64,000 nt of DNA, taken from Crossaster papposus (Eukaryota; Echinodermata; Asteroidea; Velatida; Solasteridae). Shown here piece by piece: positions 53,450 to 64,000 of this stretch (positions are counted from its first letter, which is position 1; every line of letters begins with the position of its first letter). The notes below the pieces were generated by a model. The model searched no databases and was not told the DNA's origin. It was given only the letters and a program-made list of their open reading frames with translations. The position numbers and the translations under genes were made by a program. The stretch spans positions 4,030,001-4,094,000 of the forward strand of contig JBAIAA010000117.1 in assembly GCA_037893245.1 (NCBI GenBank). Reading direction: 5' to 3'.

Positions 53450-55890
53450 TTTTTTTTTTTCTTCTTTTTTTCTTCTTTTCTTTTAGTAACCTAAACCCCA
53501 TAGACTTTGTACACGTTTTTTCTGCCCGTCACTTTTAATCGAAAACAAAGTCGTATTTACATAAAACTTAACCCAGGTGAAGACCCCATAGTGAACTCGT
53601 GTCTCGCAGAAATACGTCATGGTGACGTCATCAGGGGTCACGTGACGTCATCTTAAAGGTGTAATTGATTTAATCTTTGAAAATCAATAACAAATCAACC
53701 GCAAAAGACCGAAACTTAATTTTTGTGGCAATAGATAGAATAATCCAGGATCTTGATTTTATCTCGCGTGCGTGAAATCACGTGACCCTTCCTTCCGGTC
53801 TAAACCGGAAGTGCCTCATAATTTGAAAGTGAAAAATGATATGAACTTACTTTCAACGATGTTAGTGTCTGGCTACAATGTATTTTTCAAAAAAAAATTG
53901 GTGACGTCATAACATGTTATAGCGCCCTCTAGCGGCAGTTTGAATAATGGTTAAAATGAATAATCTGTTGATGTGTGTGGCGAAGTTTGCTGAAATCACT
54001 TTATAACCGGTGTATTTAATCAGCTTCATGCTAGGAACAAGTTGACGGGAAGAAAAAATTATGACGTCACCAGACCGGAAGTTAGAATGAAAAGACTCTT
54101 TTTCCTTTGAAAATTCCTAAAAAATTAAACTTGACAGATACAATCTTGATTTTTGCTCTAAAGGTTAATGTAAAAGTAGTTCTCGAACTTCCCTGTGTTT
54201 TGGGGCAAAAAACGAACTTGAACATACCCTGCGGCACTCTTGAAAAGTAATCGTTTTGGCCTAGGTGCAAAAAGCATTGACCCCTCGTGTGCGTGCCACA
54301 CGTATAATATACATGCTAGTACATGTACGTATACACCGATAGTGCATTATGTATTGAGCGAATGTATCACCACTGACATCGTTCGTGCAAGCACATTTAC
54401 GCTCACCCAAGATGACACTAGCCGCCAACCTGTGAAACAGGATGACGTCATCAAGTTGCCCATGAGGAAGGGCGCCGCGTACGACAGGTAGGTAAACACG
54501 CTTTCGGCTACGCAGAATCCAACCCCGTAGACTTTGTAAACGTTGCTTGCACAATTCAAAGCACTTTTAACGGAAAAACAAAGTCGTATTTCCATAAACT
54601 CGACCCAGGTGAAGACCCAATAGTGAACTCCAGTCTCGCCGACAGACACCACGAGGAAGACGTCATCAGGCCCACGTGACCTTATCTTAAAGGTGCAATT
54701 GATTTAATCTTGGAAAATCAATAAAACATCAACCGCAAAAGACCGAAACTTGAATTTTGTGGCAATTAATCGAATAATCCAGGATCTTCATTTTATCTCC
54801 TGTGCGTGAAATCACGTGACCTTTCCTTCCGGTCAAAACCGGAAGTGCCTTATAATTTGAATGTGAAAAATGATATGAACTTACTTTCAACGATGTTAGT
54901 GTCTGGCTAGAATAAACTATTCAAACAAATTCCGGCGACGTCATAACATGTTACAGCGCCCTCTAGCGGCAGGTTGAAAATGGTTAAAATGATTAATCTG
55001 TTGATGTGTGTTGCACAGTTTGCTGAAATAACTTTATAACTGGTGTATATAATCAGCTTCATGCTTAGAGCATATTGGGAAGGAGAAATATTTATGACGT
55101 CACCAAACCGGAAGTTACAATAAAAAAATCCTTTAAACTTTAAAAAGTCGCTTAAAAATCAACCGCTATAGATATAATCCAGATGTTTGCTTCAAATAGC
55201 AAAGTTAAGACTGATCTCGAGTTTCTGTTAATTACGTCACAATGACGTCACCAAGTGTCAGATTACAAGCAACCAAATATTTCTAAATTTAATCTTTGAA
55301 AATCAATATAAAATCAACTGTAGGAGATCTGATTTAGATTTTTAAGGAAATTGATAGATTAATCCATGGTCTTCATAATTTGTATTACATGCAAAAAGAC
55401 TTGACACTTCCTTCCGGTCCAAACCGGAAGTGCCTTATAATTTAAAAGTGGAAAACGATGCTAACTTACTTTCAACGATGTTAGGCGCTGGCTAGGTTGT
55501 AAGTAACAAAAAAGTTAACAGTGACTTCATAAAATGTTAAAGCGCCCTCTAGCGTCATGTTGACAAATGTTACGTCATATTACGATTATATTTGAATTAT
55601 TACGTTTTTAGACGTTGAAGGCATATCTCAGCAACGGATCGTGTTAACATAACACCTCATTTTGTGTTGTTAGGTGATAGATAGTTGCACAAAAAGTTCA
55701 CAAACGTGTGACGTCATAGTTTAAAACAGTTTTAATTCATTTTACTCTGTTTAAATTAACTTAAATTATTTTTCAATGATTTTAAATTGTTTTGATGGTT
55801 TAAAAGTTCAATTTTTAAAATATTTAATAAAAAAAAATTGTGAATGCGAAAAAGCCCTATGTTCTGTTCCTCGAACAGACGTAGTTCTAG
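53450..55890. mobile_element. Helitron-like non-autonomous repeat, copy 3 (uninterrupted)
   Basis: Complete A-B-C order: A from GTAACCTAAACCCCATAGAC (53486) to CACACGTATAATA (54309), B to about 54620 and C with its second subunit to about 55720. The AT-rich end carries GCGAAAAAGCCCTATG, the hairpin TCTGTTC-CTC-GAACAGA, and 11 nt later CTAG at 55887-55890, followed by T. It serves as a reference for reading the interrupted copy 2. B lacks the GGGGTG word of copy 1 at the A/B junction. Non-coding; short ORFs are incidental. Confidence 0.6.
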
Positions 55891-57380
55891 TTTTATTTTT
55901 TATTTTTTTATTTTTTTTGTCACTTTTTCCCATAGGATTTGTACACGTTTTTTCTGCCAATACACTTTGACACTTTGGTAAATCCGATCGACCTGAGACT
56001 TGGCATACATTTAGACAACCACCCAAGGACGGTCCTAGAAGAAATTCGTCGCGATTCCGTCAATCAAGGTCACGTGACGTCATGTTAAAGGTAACATTTT
56101 CCCCATAGGTTTTGTACACGTTTTTCTTCAAACTGTTGACTTTGACACTTTAATGAATTCGATCGACTTGAGACTTAGGATACACTTAGAACACCACTCA
56201 CAGATAGTCCTGGACGAAATTCGGCACGATTGCGTCATTCAAGGTCACGTGACGTGACGTTAAAGGTGTAATTTATTTCCCCATAGGGTTTGTACACGTT
56301 TGTCTTCAGACTATTGACTTTGACACTTTCGTACATTTGATTGACTCGAGACTTAGCACACATCTCGACCAGCATCCCCAGGAGGGCCAAGGGAAAAATC
56401 GTCATAATGACGTCATCGTAGGTCATGTGACGTCACATTAAAGGTGCAGTTTTAAGGACCGTCTATCTTTGGAAATACAGGCCCGATTGGGGTCAAGCTT
56501 GGTATGCAAGTATTCCAGGATGTGTTACAGACGAAAATTAAGATGACATCATGATGACATCATCGGGTGTCATGTGACGTCACATTAAAGGTTTAATTTT
56601 CCCCATAGGATTTGTACACGTTTTTTTCAACTAATAATCTTTGACACTTGTGTAAATCCAATCGACTTCAGACTTGGCACACATAATAGACCACCACACA
56701 TACATATTGAAAGTAACAATACACTTTAACACTTTTGTAAATCCGATTTACTTGAAATTTGGCATACACTTAGAACACAACCTACAGATGGTCTTGGAAG
56801 AATTTCGTCGCGATTGCATTTTCTAAGGTCACGTGACTTTGCGTTAAAGGTCAAAATTTTTCCCCATAGGTTTTGTACACGTTTTTCTTTAGACTGTTGA
56901 CTTTGACACTTTCGTAAATTTTATCGACTTGATACTTAGCACACACCCCAACCACCGTCCCCAGGAGGGCCAAGATGAACTTCGTCAAGATGACGTCATG
57001 TAGGTCATGTGACGTCACATTAATGTTGATTTTAAAAGACCCTCTTTGTCTTGAAGTACAAGTCCGATTGGGGTCAAACTTGGTATGCAAGTATTAGGGG
57101 ATGTGTTACAGGTATAAATTGAGGTGACGTCATGATGACGTCACATTAAAGGTTCAATTTTCCCCATAGGATTTGTACACGTTTTTTCAGCCAATACACT
57201 TTGACATTTTAGTACAGATCCGATCGACGTGAGACTTGGCATACATTTAGAACACAACCCACAAAATGTCCTAGAAAAAATTCGTCGCGATTACGTTATT
57301 CAAGGCGACAACCATCTCCAGTAAGGCCAAGAGGAAAATCGTGGGTCATGTGACGTCACTTTAAAGGTGTAGCTTTTAAG
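55891..57380. repeat. Degenerate ~190-bp tandem series related to block A
   Basis: Repeated words mark each unit: CCCCATAGGTTTTGTACACG, CTTTGACACTTTCGTAAAT, GACTTGAGACTTAGCACACA, CCCCAGGAGGGCCAAG, GTCATGTGACGTCACATTAA and AGG. About seven to eight units, each well diverged. The first word matches the start of block A in the Helitron-like repeats (CCCCATAGACTTTGTACACG), so the series and the blocks share an ancestor. Confidence 0.75.
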
Positions 57381-57389
57381 ACCCTCTAT

Positions 57390-58037
57390 GTGCAACTGTT
57401 ACGGTATTTTCCTGCCCTCATTAATGCAAATGATCGAGTTTGCTTGTGCTTTTTATGCTACATTCCAATCGCGTCGTGTTTATCGTGTTCACGAGTCGTT
57501 TAATGGCGTTATATACGCCTTGTAAGTTGTAACTCGTATCAGTGGTGATCACTCGAGTCGAGGTGGATTTTTTTTTCCATGTTCACGACTTCGTTCACGA
57601 GTCGTTTAATGGCGCTCTATACGCCTTGTAAGTTGTAACTCGTATCAGTGGTGATCACTCGAGTCGAGGTGAATTTGTGTTCTCCATGTTCACGACTTCG
57701 TAAACGAATGGAATACTAGCACATGTGTACTGGTTCACGTACGAGTTCTTGCGCGAGAATGTCCTTACCGCACGACTAACTCGACTGTGCGCGTGCGTCT
57801 TGGCGAGTAGCGTTTGGAATGGAACCTACTCGTGAACATGAAGAAATTGACGGTGAACACGATAAACACGACGCGATTGGAACACAGCGATAGAGCCTCT
57901 ATATCTGCAACTGTTAAAGTTGTTTGCTGCCCTCATTGTTGGAAATGATCGAGTTTACTTGTGCTACGCTCTATCGATCTGCAACTGTTAAAGTTGTTTG
58001 CTGCCCTCAATGTTGCAAGTGATCGAGTTTACTTGTG
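57390..58037. repeat. Three ~75-bp repeats split by a MITE
   Basis: CTGCAACTGTTAAAGTTGTT, TGCTGCCCTCATTGTTGCAA and ATGATCGAGTTTACTTGTGC occur at about 57393-57456, 57902-57967 and 57970-58037. The MITE 57457-57889 separates the first unit from the other two. Confidence 0.75.
57457..57889. mobile_element. 433-bp MITE with an internal ~103-bp duplication
   Basis: Ends: CATTCCAATCGCGTCGTG and TTTATCGTGTTCAC on the left, complement at 57852-57885 on the right. Inside, GTTCACGAGTCGTTTAATGG to TCACTCGAGTCGAGGTG occurs twice in tandem (57499-57600 and 57601-57700). No target duplication could be assigned. Non-coding. Confidence 0.75.
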
Positions 58038-58039
58038 AT

Positions 58040-58899
58040 GAAACGAGAGGGATAAAACGAAAGTGTTGGTACAAAATGGGTCAGGTACTCATAACTTAAC
58101 CGTTACCGGGATAACTCTGGCTATGCGCCAGGAGGTATTTCTGGGCGGGAAATTAACATGGATACATCTACATCTAATTTGTTTAAAGGATTCAGCTGAC
58201 AATTTTATACAAGCCGACAATAATTGTTTAATGTTGGATTCGGTGCATTTTGTTAGGGTGTAACCTACATTATGAAAACATTCCTCTTTGTTTTCAGGAA
58301 AGATATAACTTTGGAGGGATAACGTACGTTTCTGCTTACAAATCTTTGAAGTGGTAAATTTTTATGTAGAGTTCATTTTTGAAGGCAATTAGGTTTTATT
58401 TGACAAGAAATAAACAAAAGTTTCCCTTAAAATGACAACATATTGTATGCGTATAAAGGGACATGAGAAGTGACATTCATATAAATGTATAATTGTTTTA
58501 TTTATTTTCAATATGTAAGAACAAATATCTTTAATTAGAAATAATATTGCAAAATCAGATGTACAAAACTATGTTTGAAAACATTCCTAACACTACTGTT
58601 TGGTTGAAGGAATTAAGGTGGTTTGAAATGCGAGATAATAATATACCGGTACTTTAAAGTGTACAGCACAACATTTGACCTGTTTTATTATAAATGCTAT
58701 TCTTATAAAGCATTTAAAATATTTTAGTGAATTTTGTTTTGACTGAAAATACAAGTACTATACTTTTGAAGTTAACATCCTTATTCAAACAGAGTTTATG
58801 TTTTGTATTGGCATTAAAGTTTGAAAAGAACTGACGTACCTGAATAGTCAACAACGTGTCATTCTGTAGTAGGACTGTCAGATTGCAATGAAAATTAAC
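58040..58899. other. AT-rich spacer, nothing recognised
   Basis: One chance ORF (58063-58263) without motifs. No repeats or RNA genes seen. Confidence 0.5.
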
Positions 58900-58903
58900 T
58901 TAA

Positions 58904-59139
58904 CCAGTTCGTGCCGGATGACGTAATATAAACGCAAAGTTTTCCCCAAATTCCAAACGGATGACGCATAAACACGCCAAGTTTAAGTTCGGAAATGTCT
59001 GTCAGCAGCGAGCAAGGCTGGAAATGCGTGGGTGTGGTTCCCGGCAGTATTGGCCTGAACCCGCTTCGGATCAAGTTTCGTTAAAAATAATCCCCCCCTC
59101 TCGGCTCGGTGATGTTAAAAAAGTCCTGGCGCGAACTGG
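58904..59139. mobile_element. 236-bp MITE flanked by TTAA (piggyBac- or Kolobok-like)
   Basis: Starts CCAGTTCGTGCCGGA, ends TCCTGGCGCGAACTGG, inverted with one or two mismatches. TTAA stands at 58900-58903 and 59140-59143. The interior is GC-richer than the flanks. The ORF 58961-59143 is incidental. Confidence 0.8.
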
Positions 59140-59224
59140 TTAACAGTCATGAACTCAAAGTTGTACACGATTTTAAAAACCACTGAGTTTAGGCTTTCAA
59201 CCCTTAGACCTTTTTGCAAGGTAC

Positions 59225-59580
59225 CCTCTTAAATTTGTCCTTAGCACACTTCCGCCAAAAGCATGGACTGGAGAGTCTTCATCTTGTAACTTTACACAAT
59301 AAAAATATCTGGTTCTTCGAGTACCGTGTAAACAACGATTTTAAAACTGAACCGGCTAAAATTGTGTAAAGTTGTCAGATCGGGTCTCTCTATGCTTAGG
59401 GTGAACCATCTTGAATTATCCTTTTGCACACTTGCGCCATAAGCATAGGCTGGAGAGTCATAATCTTGTAACTTCACACAATAAATAAATCCGGTTGAGT
59501 GATTCCCGTGTATACAATGGAATTCCTGAACCGGCTAAAATTGTGTAAAGTTGTCTGATCGGGTTTTGCATGGTTAGTGT
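59225..59580. repeat. Two-copy tandem duplication, about 180 bp
   Basis: Shared words GCACACTTCCGCC / GCACACTTGCGCC, TGGAGAGTC, ATCTTGTAACTT, ACACAATAAA, GAACCGGCTAAAATTGTGTA and AAGTTGT at the same spacing in each unit (from about 59240 and 59425). Moderately diverged. Confidence 0.7.
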
Positions 59581-60150
59581 GCAAAGGGCAAATTGTGCTA
59601 AGTTTTTCAATTGCCACCGTGTAACAAATGTTATTCGGATCGCAAGTGTTCGTCTTTTTTACGCAGCAATCAATATATGTTTTGAATTCACCCCCCCCCC
59701 CCCAAAAAAAAAAAAAAATGTGTTTGCATTTCCAATAACTTGAAATGACCCGATGTGACATGTGACCTCAGTAATCCCCTGAAGAATTGTGTTTTCATCT
59801 ACCGCTCACTGCATCTAAGTTTTATCAAAACCCATTTAAGCATGTAGAAGTTAGTCGTTTTTCACAAATAAATATTGGCTCTACACAGAATTTAGGAGTA
59901 ATAGTGTCCCCAAAACCATGTTTATGCAATATTAAAAATTGAAATCATCCTAAATCCTGAAGGTGTTTATCGGAGTAGTGATTAATGCCCAGGTTTTCTA
60001 CCAATCACTGTATTGGGTTGAGTCAGCGGCAATGACCTTTACAAACAGTATGGATGACTTCAAGAGCTCAATTATACAGGGCTGAACATAAACAATAGGG
60101 CTAGTATGGTATGTTTTATCAACTCAATGCAATGGACCCTCAAATTGACG
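59581..60150. other. Spacer with C/A-rich run
   Basis: C-run then A-run at 59690-59718, otherwise ordinary AT-rich DNA. No gene seen. Confidence 0.5.
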
Positions 60151-60154
60151 AGCC

Positions 60155-60450
60155 CGTTTTTGCCAGTACTCTTAAAATGCGTTGAGGGTTTAGCAAGATT
60201 TAGAAGGTTTTAGGAAGATTAGGGTAAAGTGCTTGTAAAATTACCAAATTAGCATAGCCTTTAAACATTGAATAGAACTCAGGCAAGTAAGGCAATGATA
60301 CATAGTCTTTAAAGTCAGTACACTCCATTTGCAAATATCGCACATACAACTAATTAACAATTATAAAATATGTTGATAGCCAACTAGTGCTAACAAAAAA
60401 ACCTCCCCTCCCATTTTATACCCAGTACAATATGTGGCAAAGGCTACCCC
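60155..60450. repeat. Direct repeat, left copy, framing the 180-bp satellite
   Basis: Matches 62400-62730 in the same orientation: GTTGAGGGTTT, AGGAAGATTAGGGT, ATTAGCATAGCCTTTA, GAACTCAGGCAAGTAA, AAAGTCAGTACACTC, AACTAATT and TATAAAATA, TTGATAGCC. Clearly homologous though diverged. The ends are not LTR-like. Confidence 0.8.
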
Positions 60451-60689
60451 CCTCTTGTCTACATACACTATACCGCCTAACATATATCCCCATACCAATA
60501 CCTCATATATAAACACATCCTTGATTAATCTTAACACTAACAGTCCTCAATTCTCCAAAATCAATTTAATTGTTCACACACCATAGAGAGTTGGGGTTAA
60601 AACCTAAAAAAAATTGCCGAGGTTTGGCAGCACGATGGTCAATAAAAAAAAAAAGAGGTGGGAGGGGGGGTCATCATTCAGTGATGACC

Positions 60690-62310
60690 AGGAGGACTGG
60701 AAAAAGTTACACACAGTTGTGGATGTAAAGACGATGGTCCACAGTTATAGTGAGTGGTGGTCATCCAGTGATGACCAGGAGACTGGTGAAATTTCACACA
60801 CAGCTGTAAACGTAACGACAGAACTCCACAGTTAAAGCGAGTTGTACTCATCATCTAGTGATGACCAGGAAGACTGCTGATATGTCGCACACAGCTGTGA
60901 ATGTGATGACGATATACTCCACAGTTATAGTGAGTGGTGGTCATCATCCAGTGATGACCAGGAGACTGGTGAAGTACATGTATCACACACAGCTGTGAAT
61001 GTGACGACACAACTCTACAGTTATAGTGAGTTGTAGTCATCATCTAGTGATGACCAGGAAGACCGCTGACACGTCGCACACAGCTGTGAATGTGATGACG
61101 ATATACTCCACAGTTATAGTGAGTGGTGGTCATCCAGTGATGACCAGGAGACTGTTGAAATTTCACACACAGCTGTGAATGTGACGACACAACTCCACAG
61201 TTATAGTGAGTTGTAGTCATCATCTAGTGATTACCAGGAAGACCACTGACACGTCGCACACAGCTGTGAATGTGATGACGATATACTGCACAGTTATAGT
61301 GAGTGGTGGTCATCCAGTGATGACCAGGAGACTGGTGAAATATCACACACAGCTGTGAATGTGACGACACAACTCCACAGTTATATGTGAGTTGTAATCA
61401 TCATCTAGTGATGACCAGAAAGACCGCTGACACGTCGCACACAGCTGTGAATGTGATGACGATATACTGCACAGTTATAGTGAGTGGTGGTCATCCAGTG
61501 ATGACCAGAAGACTGGTGAAATATCACACACAGCTGTGAATGTGACGACACAACTCCACAGTTATAGTGAGTTGTAGTCATCATCTAGTGATGACCAGGA
61601 AGACCGCTGACACGTCGCACACAGCTGTGAATGTGATGACGATATACTCCACAGTTATAGTGAGTGGTGGTCATCCAGTGATGACCAGGAGACTGGTGAA
61701 ATTCCACACACAGCTGTGAATGTGACGACACAACTCCACAGTTATAGTGAGTTGTAGTCATCATCTAGTGATGACCAGGAAGACCGCTGACACGTCGCAC
61801 ACAGCTGTGAATGTGATGACGATATAATCTACAGTTATAGTGAGTGGTGGTCAACGTCCAGGGATGGCCAGGAAGACCGGTGAAATGCCACACATAGCTG
61901 TGAATGTGACGATACTACTCCACAGTTATAGTGAGTTGTAGTCATCATCTAGTGATGACCAGGAAGACCGCTGACACGTCGCACACAGCTGTGAATGTGA
62001 TGACGATATAATCCACAGTTATAGTGAGTGGTGGTCAACGTCCAGGGATGGCCAGGAAGACCGGTGAAATGCCACACATAGCTGTGAATGTGACGACAGT
62101 TATAGTGAGTGATACATGTAGGTTATCATCCTGTGATGACCAGGAGGACTGGTAAGATGTGTCACAGCTGTAAATGTGACGATGCTCCACAGTTACTGTA
62201 TAGTGAGTGGTGGTCGTCATCGAGTGATCACCAGAAGGACAGATGAAATGTTACAGCTGTGGATATGACGATGCTCTACAATTAGTGAGTGGTGGTCATC
62301 GTCCAGTAAT
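60690..62310. repeat. 180-bp dimeric satellite array, about nine dimers
   Basis: Two related halves of about 85-95 bp alternate. Half 1 has GTGGTCATCCAGTGATGACC, AGGAGACTGGTGAAAT and GTGACGACACAACTCCACAG. Half 2 has GTTGTAGTCATCATCTAGTG, GACCGCTGACACGTCGCACA and GATGACGATATACTCCACAG. Starts of half 1 at 61126, 61306, 61487 and 61667 give a 180-181 bp period. The array degenerates at its right end. ATCCAGTGATGACCAGGA-type words and CAGCTGTGAATGTGA recur in every half. Minus-strand ORFs here are by-products. Confidence 0.92.
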
Positions 62311-62399
62311 GACCGTGAGGACATACTGTTTTCCTTCCTTGTTAATCCACTTTTTTTACCATTTGCCTCCTCCTCCTTGACCACACTATTTATTTTCGT

Positions 62400-62730
62400 T
62401 GCCAGGACTCCAAAACTGTGTTGAGGGTTTATAAAGATTTAGGAGAATTTAGGAAGATTAGGGTTAAGTACATGTACAATTACAACATTAGCATAGCCTT
62501 TAGGTATTAAACAGAACTCAGGCAAGTAAAGCAATGATATGTACATATATACATGTAGCCTTTAAAGTCAGTACACTCTATATGCAAATGTTACAAAATA
62601 AAACTAATTCACAATTATAAAATACCTTGATAGCCGAAGATTGTTTGTTGAAAAAATTGTTTTCAAACAACCCCCCCCCCCCCCCGTTTTTTACCCAAAA
62701 CAATTTGTAGCAAAGATTACCCCCCCCCCC
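62400..62730. repeat. Direct repeat, right copy, framing the 180-bp satellite
   Basis: Partner of 60155-60450. Ends in C-runs at 62671-62687 and 62720-62732 where the left copy has CCTCCCCTCCC and CCCCCC, so homology continues through them. Confidence 0.8.
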
Positions 62731-62732
62731 CC

Positions 62733-62889
62733 ATAAATGTGTGTTCGAGAGGTTTTAATCACTCTGTTTAATACTGCTTGGAGTCTGGGTGTTGATAATT
62801 ACCCGAGCCAAAGGCGAGGGTAATTATCAGCACCCAGACTCCAAGCGGTATTAAACAGAGTGATTAATACCGAACGAACACACATTTAT
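62733..62889. mobile_element. 157-bp near-perfect hairpin
   Basis: ATAAATGTGTGTTCG pairs with CGAACACACATTTAT; then TTAATCACTCTGTTTAATAC and CTTGGAGTCTGGGTG pair with their complements, and the tip is TAATTACCC...GGGTAATTA around GAGCCAAAGGCGA. Only a handful of mismatches. A MITE is likely, perhaps young. No target duplication assigned because the flanks are C-runs. Confidence 0.75.
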
Positions 62890-62984
62890 TCCCATTCATA
62901 AATACCTTTTTGGTCAAATTCAGCCAAAAAAGCCCCGAAAGTAAATGTTGGTGTTTTGCCATTCTGTGTGTGTGCCTCAATCCT

Positions 62985-63255
62985 TCGAAATCATCATTTT
63001 TATTAAATACCATTCTTCCTCAATCCTCAAAAATCCTCCAAAACTGCAATGAGGATTCTGGAGGAATGACGAAAGTCAATCGTCAAAAATCCTCATTTTT
63101 TGAAATCGCAATTTAACCTTAATCCTCAAAAAACCTCCACACTTGAAACAACATTGTGCCTCAATTCTCCAAAATCCTCATTTTTTATACAATTCAACCT
63201 CAATCGTCCAAAATCTTCCAAAACTGCAATGAGGATTTTGGAGGATTGAACAGCG
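62985..63255. repeat. Degenerate CCTCAAAAATCC repeats
   Basis: Words such as CTCAATCCTCAAAAATCCTC, CAAAACTGCAATGAGGATT and GGAGGATTGA occur several times, partly inverted. Low-order tandem and hairpin sequence, non-coding; the ORFs at 62910 and 63156 reflect it. Confidence 0.65.
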
Positions 63256-63520
63256 TTAGGGTTAATACATGTACATGTAATGATACTATTTCATTGGTCT
63301 TGTTTATCATGCTACGTTTATCTTGTCATTTTCAGTTCCCATGCACACTTTATTATCCTAATATTGTTTTGATAACCTAATTCCATCTTATTTTAATATG
63401 GTAAAACAATTGTTTAATTTCACATTTTATTATATTGTTCCTATATACTTGTTTGACAATGTTTTGACAAATTGTGTTGTACAATGTACATGTACCGGTA
63501 TTTATTTCATACAAGTAAAA

Positions 63521-64000
63521 CTACAACCGAATGATAACTGCCTCATGGTAGCTGTAGTAAGTTGGATTAATATGCACATGAATATCGTCTATATCTTTTA
63601 CATAAACATGATCAAGTAAAGTAGCTTTTTCAGTTGTTGCATGACTTAAACACTGCTTATATCCGTGATTATCCATCAGTGTCTTTACATGAGATTCTTT
63701 TTTCATTATATCTTCGTTAAAATCCCCCATAACAATGCACGAGTTTGAAATCTTGTGTATTTCACTCAATAACATTTCAAGAACTTGTACAAATTCCTTT
63801 AATGTATAGGATGGGGGTCGATAAACTATTACAACAACTGATGACACATTTGAAATTGTATCTAATTGAAATGCAATATATTCAAGATTGTTGATTGGCA
63901 AATGTATCCTACTAAACACTCTGTCCTTTTTGCCACACACAGCTACACCTCCACGACTCTGTTCTTTTAACATGCATGACACCTGACTGGAGTTATCATA
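63521..64000 (-). CDS. C-terminal APE-like endonuclease domain, partial; possibly Helentron Rep/Hel/EN
   Basis: The frame is open from the window edge (64000) to a TAG at 63523-63521. Motifs in order: SRGGVAVCG, YIAFQLD, VVVIVYRPPS, SCIVMGDFNEDIM, ATLLDHVYV and YYSYHEAVIIRL. These are the middle and last motifs of the LINE-type endonuclease; the first motifs (N, ETWL) would be off-window. The last box reads SYHEAV where the family usually has S-D-H, so activity is doubtful. The protein stops about 5 residues after this box and no RT coding follows leftwards. LINEs would go on to RT; Helentrons carry the EN at the C terminus of Rep-helicase. A broken LINE is the alternative. Confidence 0.6.
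   Translation of the reverse strand, partial: YDNSSQVSCMLKEQSRGGVAVCGKKDRVFSRIHLPINNLEYIAFQLDTISNVSSVVVIVYRPPSYTLKEFVQVLEMLLSEIHKISNSCIVMGDFNEDIMKKESHVKTLMDNHGYKQCLSHATTEKATLLDHVYVKDIDDIHVHINPTYYSYHEAVIIRL

Noticed and set aside
60614-61043. ORFs in the 180-bp satellite (plus 60614-60835, minus 60855-61043)
   Set aside because: Repeat-derived; 180 is divisible by three, which keeps frames open.

Overview
The window looks like nuclear DNA from an animal, most likely a marine invertebrate. GT-AG introns, LINEs, a tRNA-derived SINE, many hairpin MITEs, long satellites and frequent ACATGTAC tracts support this. The repertoire (Ginger1, an ISL2EU-type transposon with a YqaJ nuclease, Ulp1 and SWIM domains) would fit a cephalochordate, hemichordate or echinoderm, but I cannot fix the species. 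Nothing looks bacterial. Almost everything recognisable is a mobile element, its wreckage, or satellite DNA. The only candidates for non-transposon genes are two OB-fold-like genes, each interrupted by a TAG codon.

Layout, left to right. 0.9-6.8 kb: an intron-rich Ginger1-like DNA transposon (integrase-type transposase with a GPY motif, then Ulp1-type protease exons). 6.8-9.7 kb: a broken Ty3/Gypsy LTR fossil that entered the Ginger1 protease region and is itself cut off by a satellite. 9.7-13.1 kb: about 63 copies of a 54-bp monomer with a 436-bp higher-order repeat. 13.1-13.9 kb: a satellite scrap fused to a LINE tail. 13.9-16.3 kb: hairpin array plus copy 1 of a 2-kb repeat whose 3' end looks Helitron-like. 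16.3-36.5 kb: copy 2 of the same repeat, split by two huge insertions whose empty sites can be read from the sister copies. The first insertion (17.1-26.7 kb) is bounded by CTATTTGCACTGC / GCAGTGCAAATAG ends and carries an 89-bp satellite, two MITEs, a SINE, a second LINE tail and about 4 kb of unrecognised sequence. The second (27,060-35,443) is an ISL2EU/IS4EU-type transposon with about 62-bp TIRs, an AT target duplication, a THAP-DDE transposase and a convergent SWIM-YqaJ nuclease gene.

36.5-53 kb: an OB-like exon (37.8 kb), a nearly whole CR1/L2/Jockey-group LINE with L1-type ORF1 (38.3-42.4 kb), and a three-exon OB-like gene on the minus strand (43.8-50.1 kb) whose introns hold three MITEs. 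A compound foldback element lies at 50.7-51.5 kb. 53-57.4 kb: hairpin array, copy 3 of the Helitron-like repeat, and a related ~190-bp tandem series. 57.4-63.3 kb: MITEs, small duplications and a 180-bp-dimer satellite framed by direct repeats. 63.5-64 kb: the end of an endonuclease domain, possibly the C terminus of an EN-bearing Helitron (Helentron), running off the window.

The insertions give a relative history: the Helitron-like repeat came first; the 9.6-kb TIR-bounded insert and the ISL2EU element then split copy 2; several MITEs later landed in the ISL2EU element. The 89-bp satellite predates two MITEs whose empty sites are visible in neighbouring monomers. All coordinates, reading frames and periods were worked out by eye; no database was searched.
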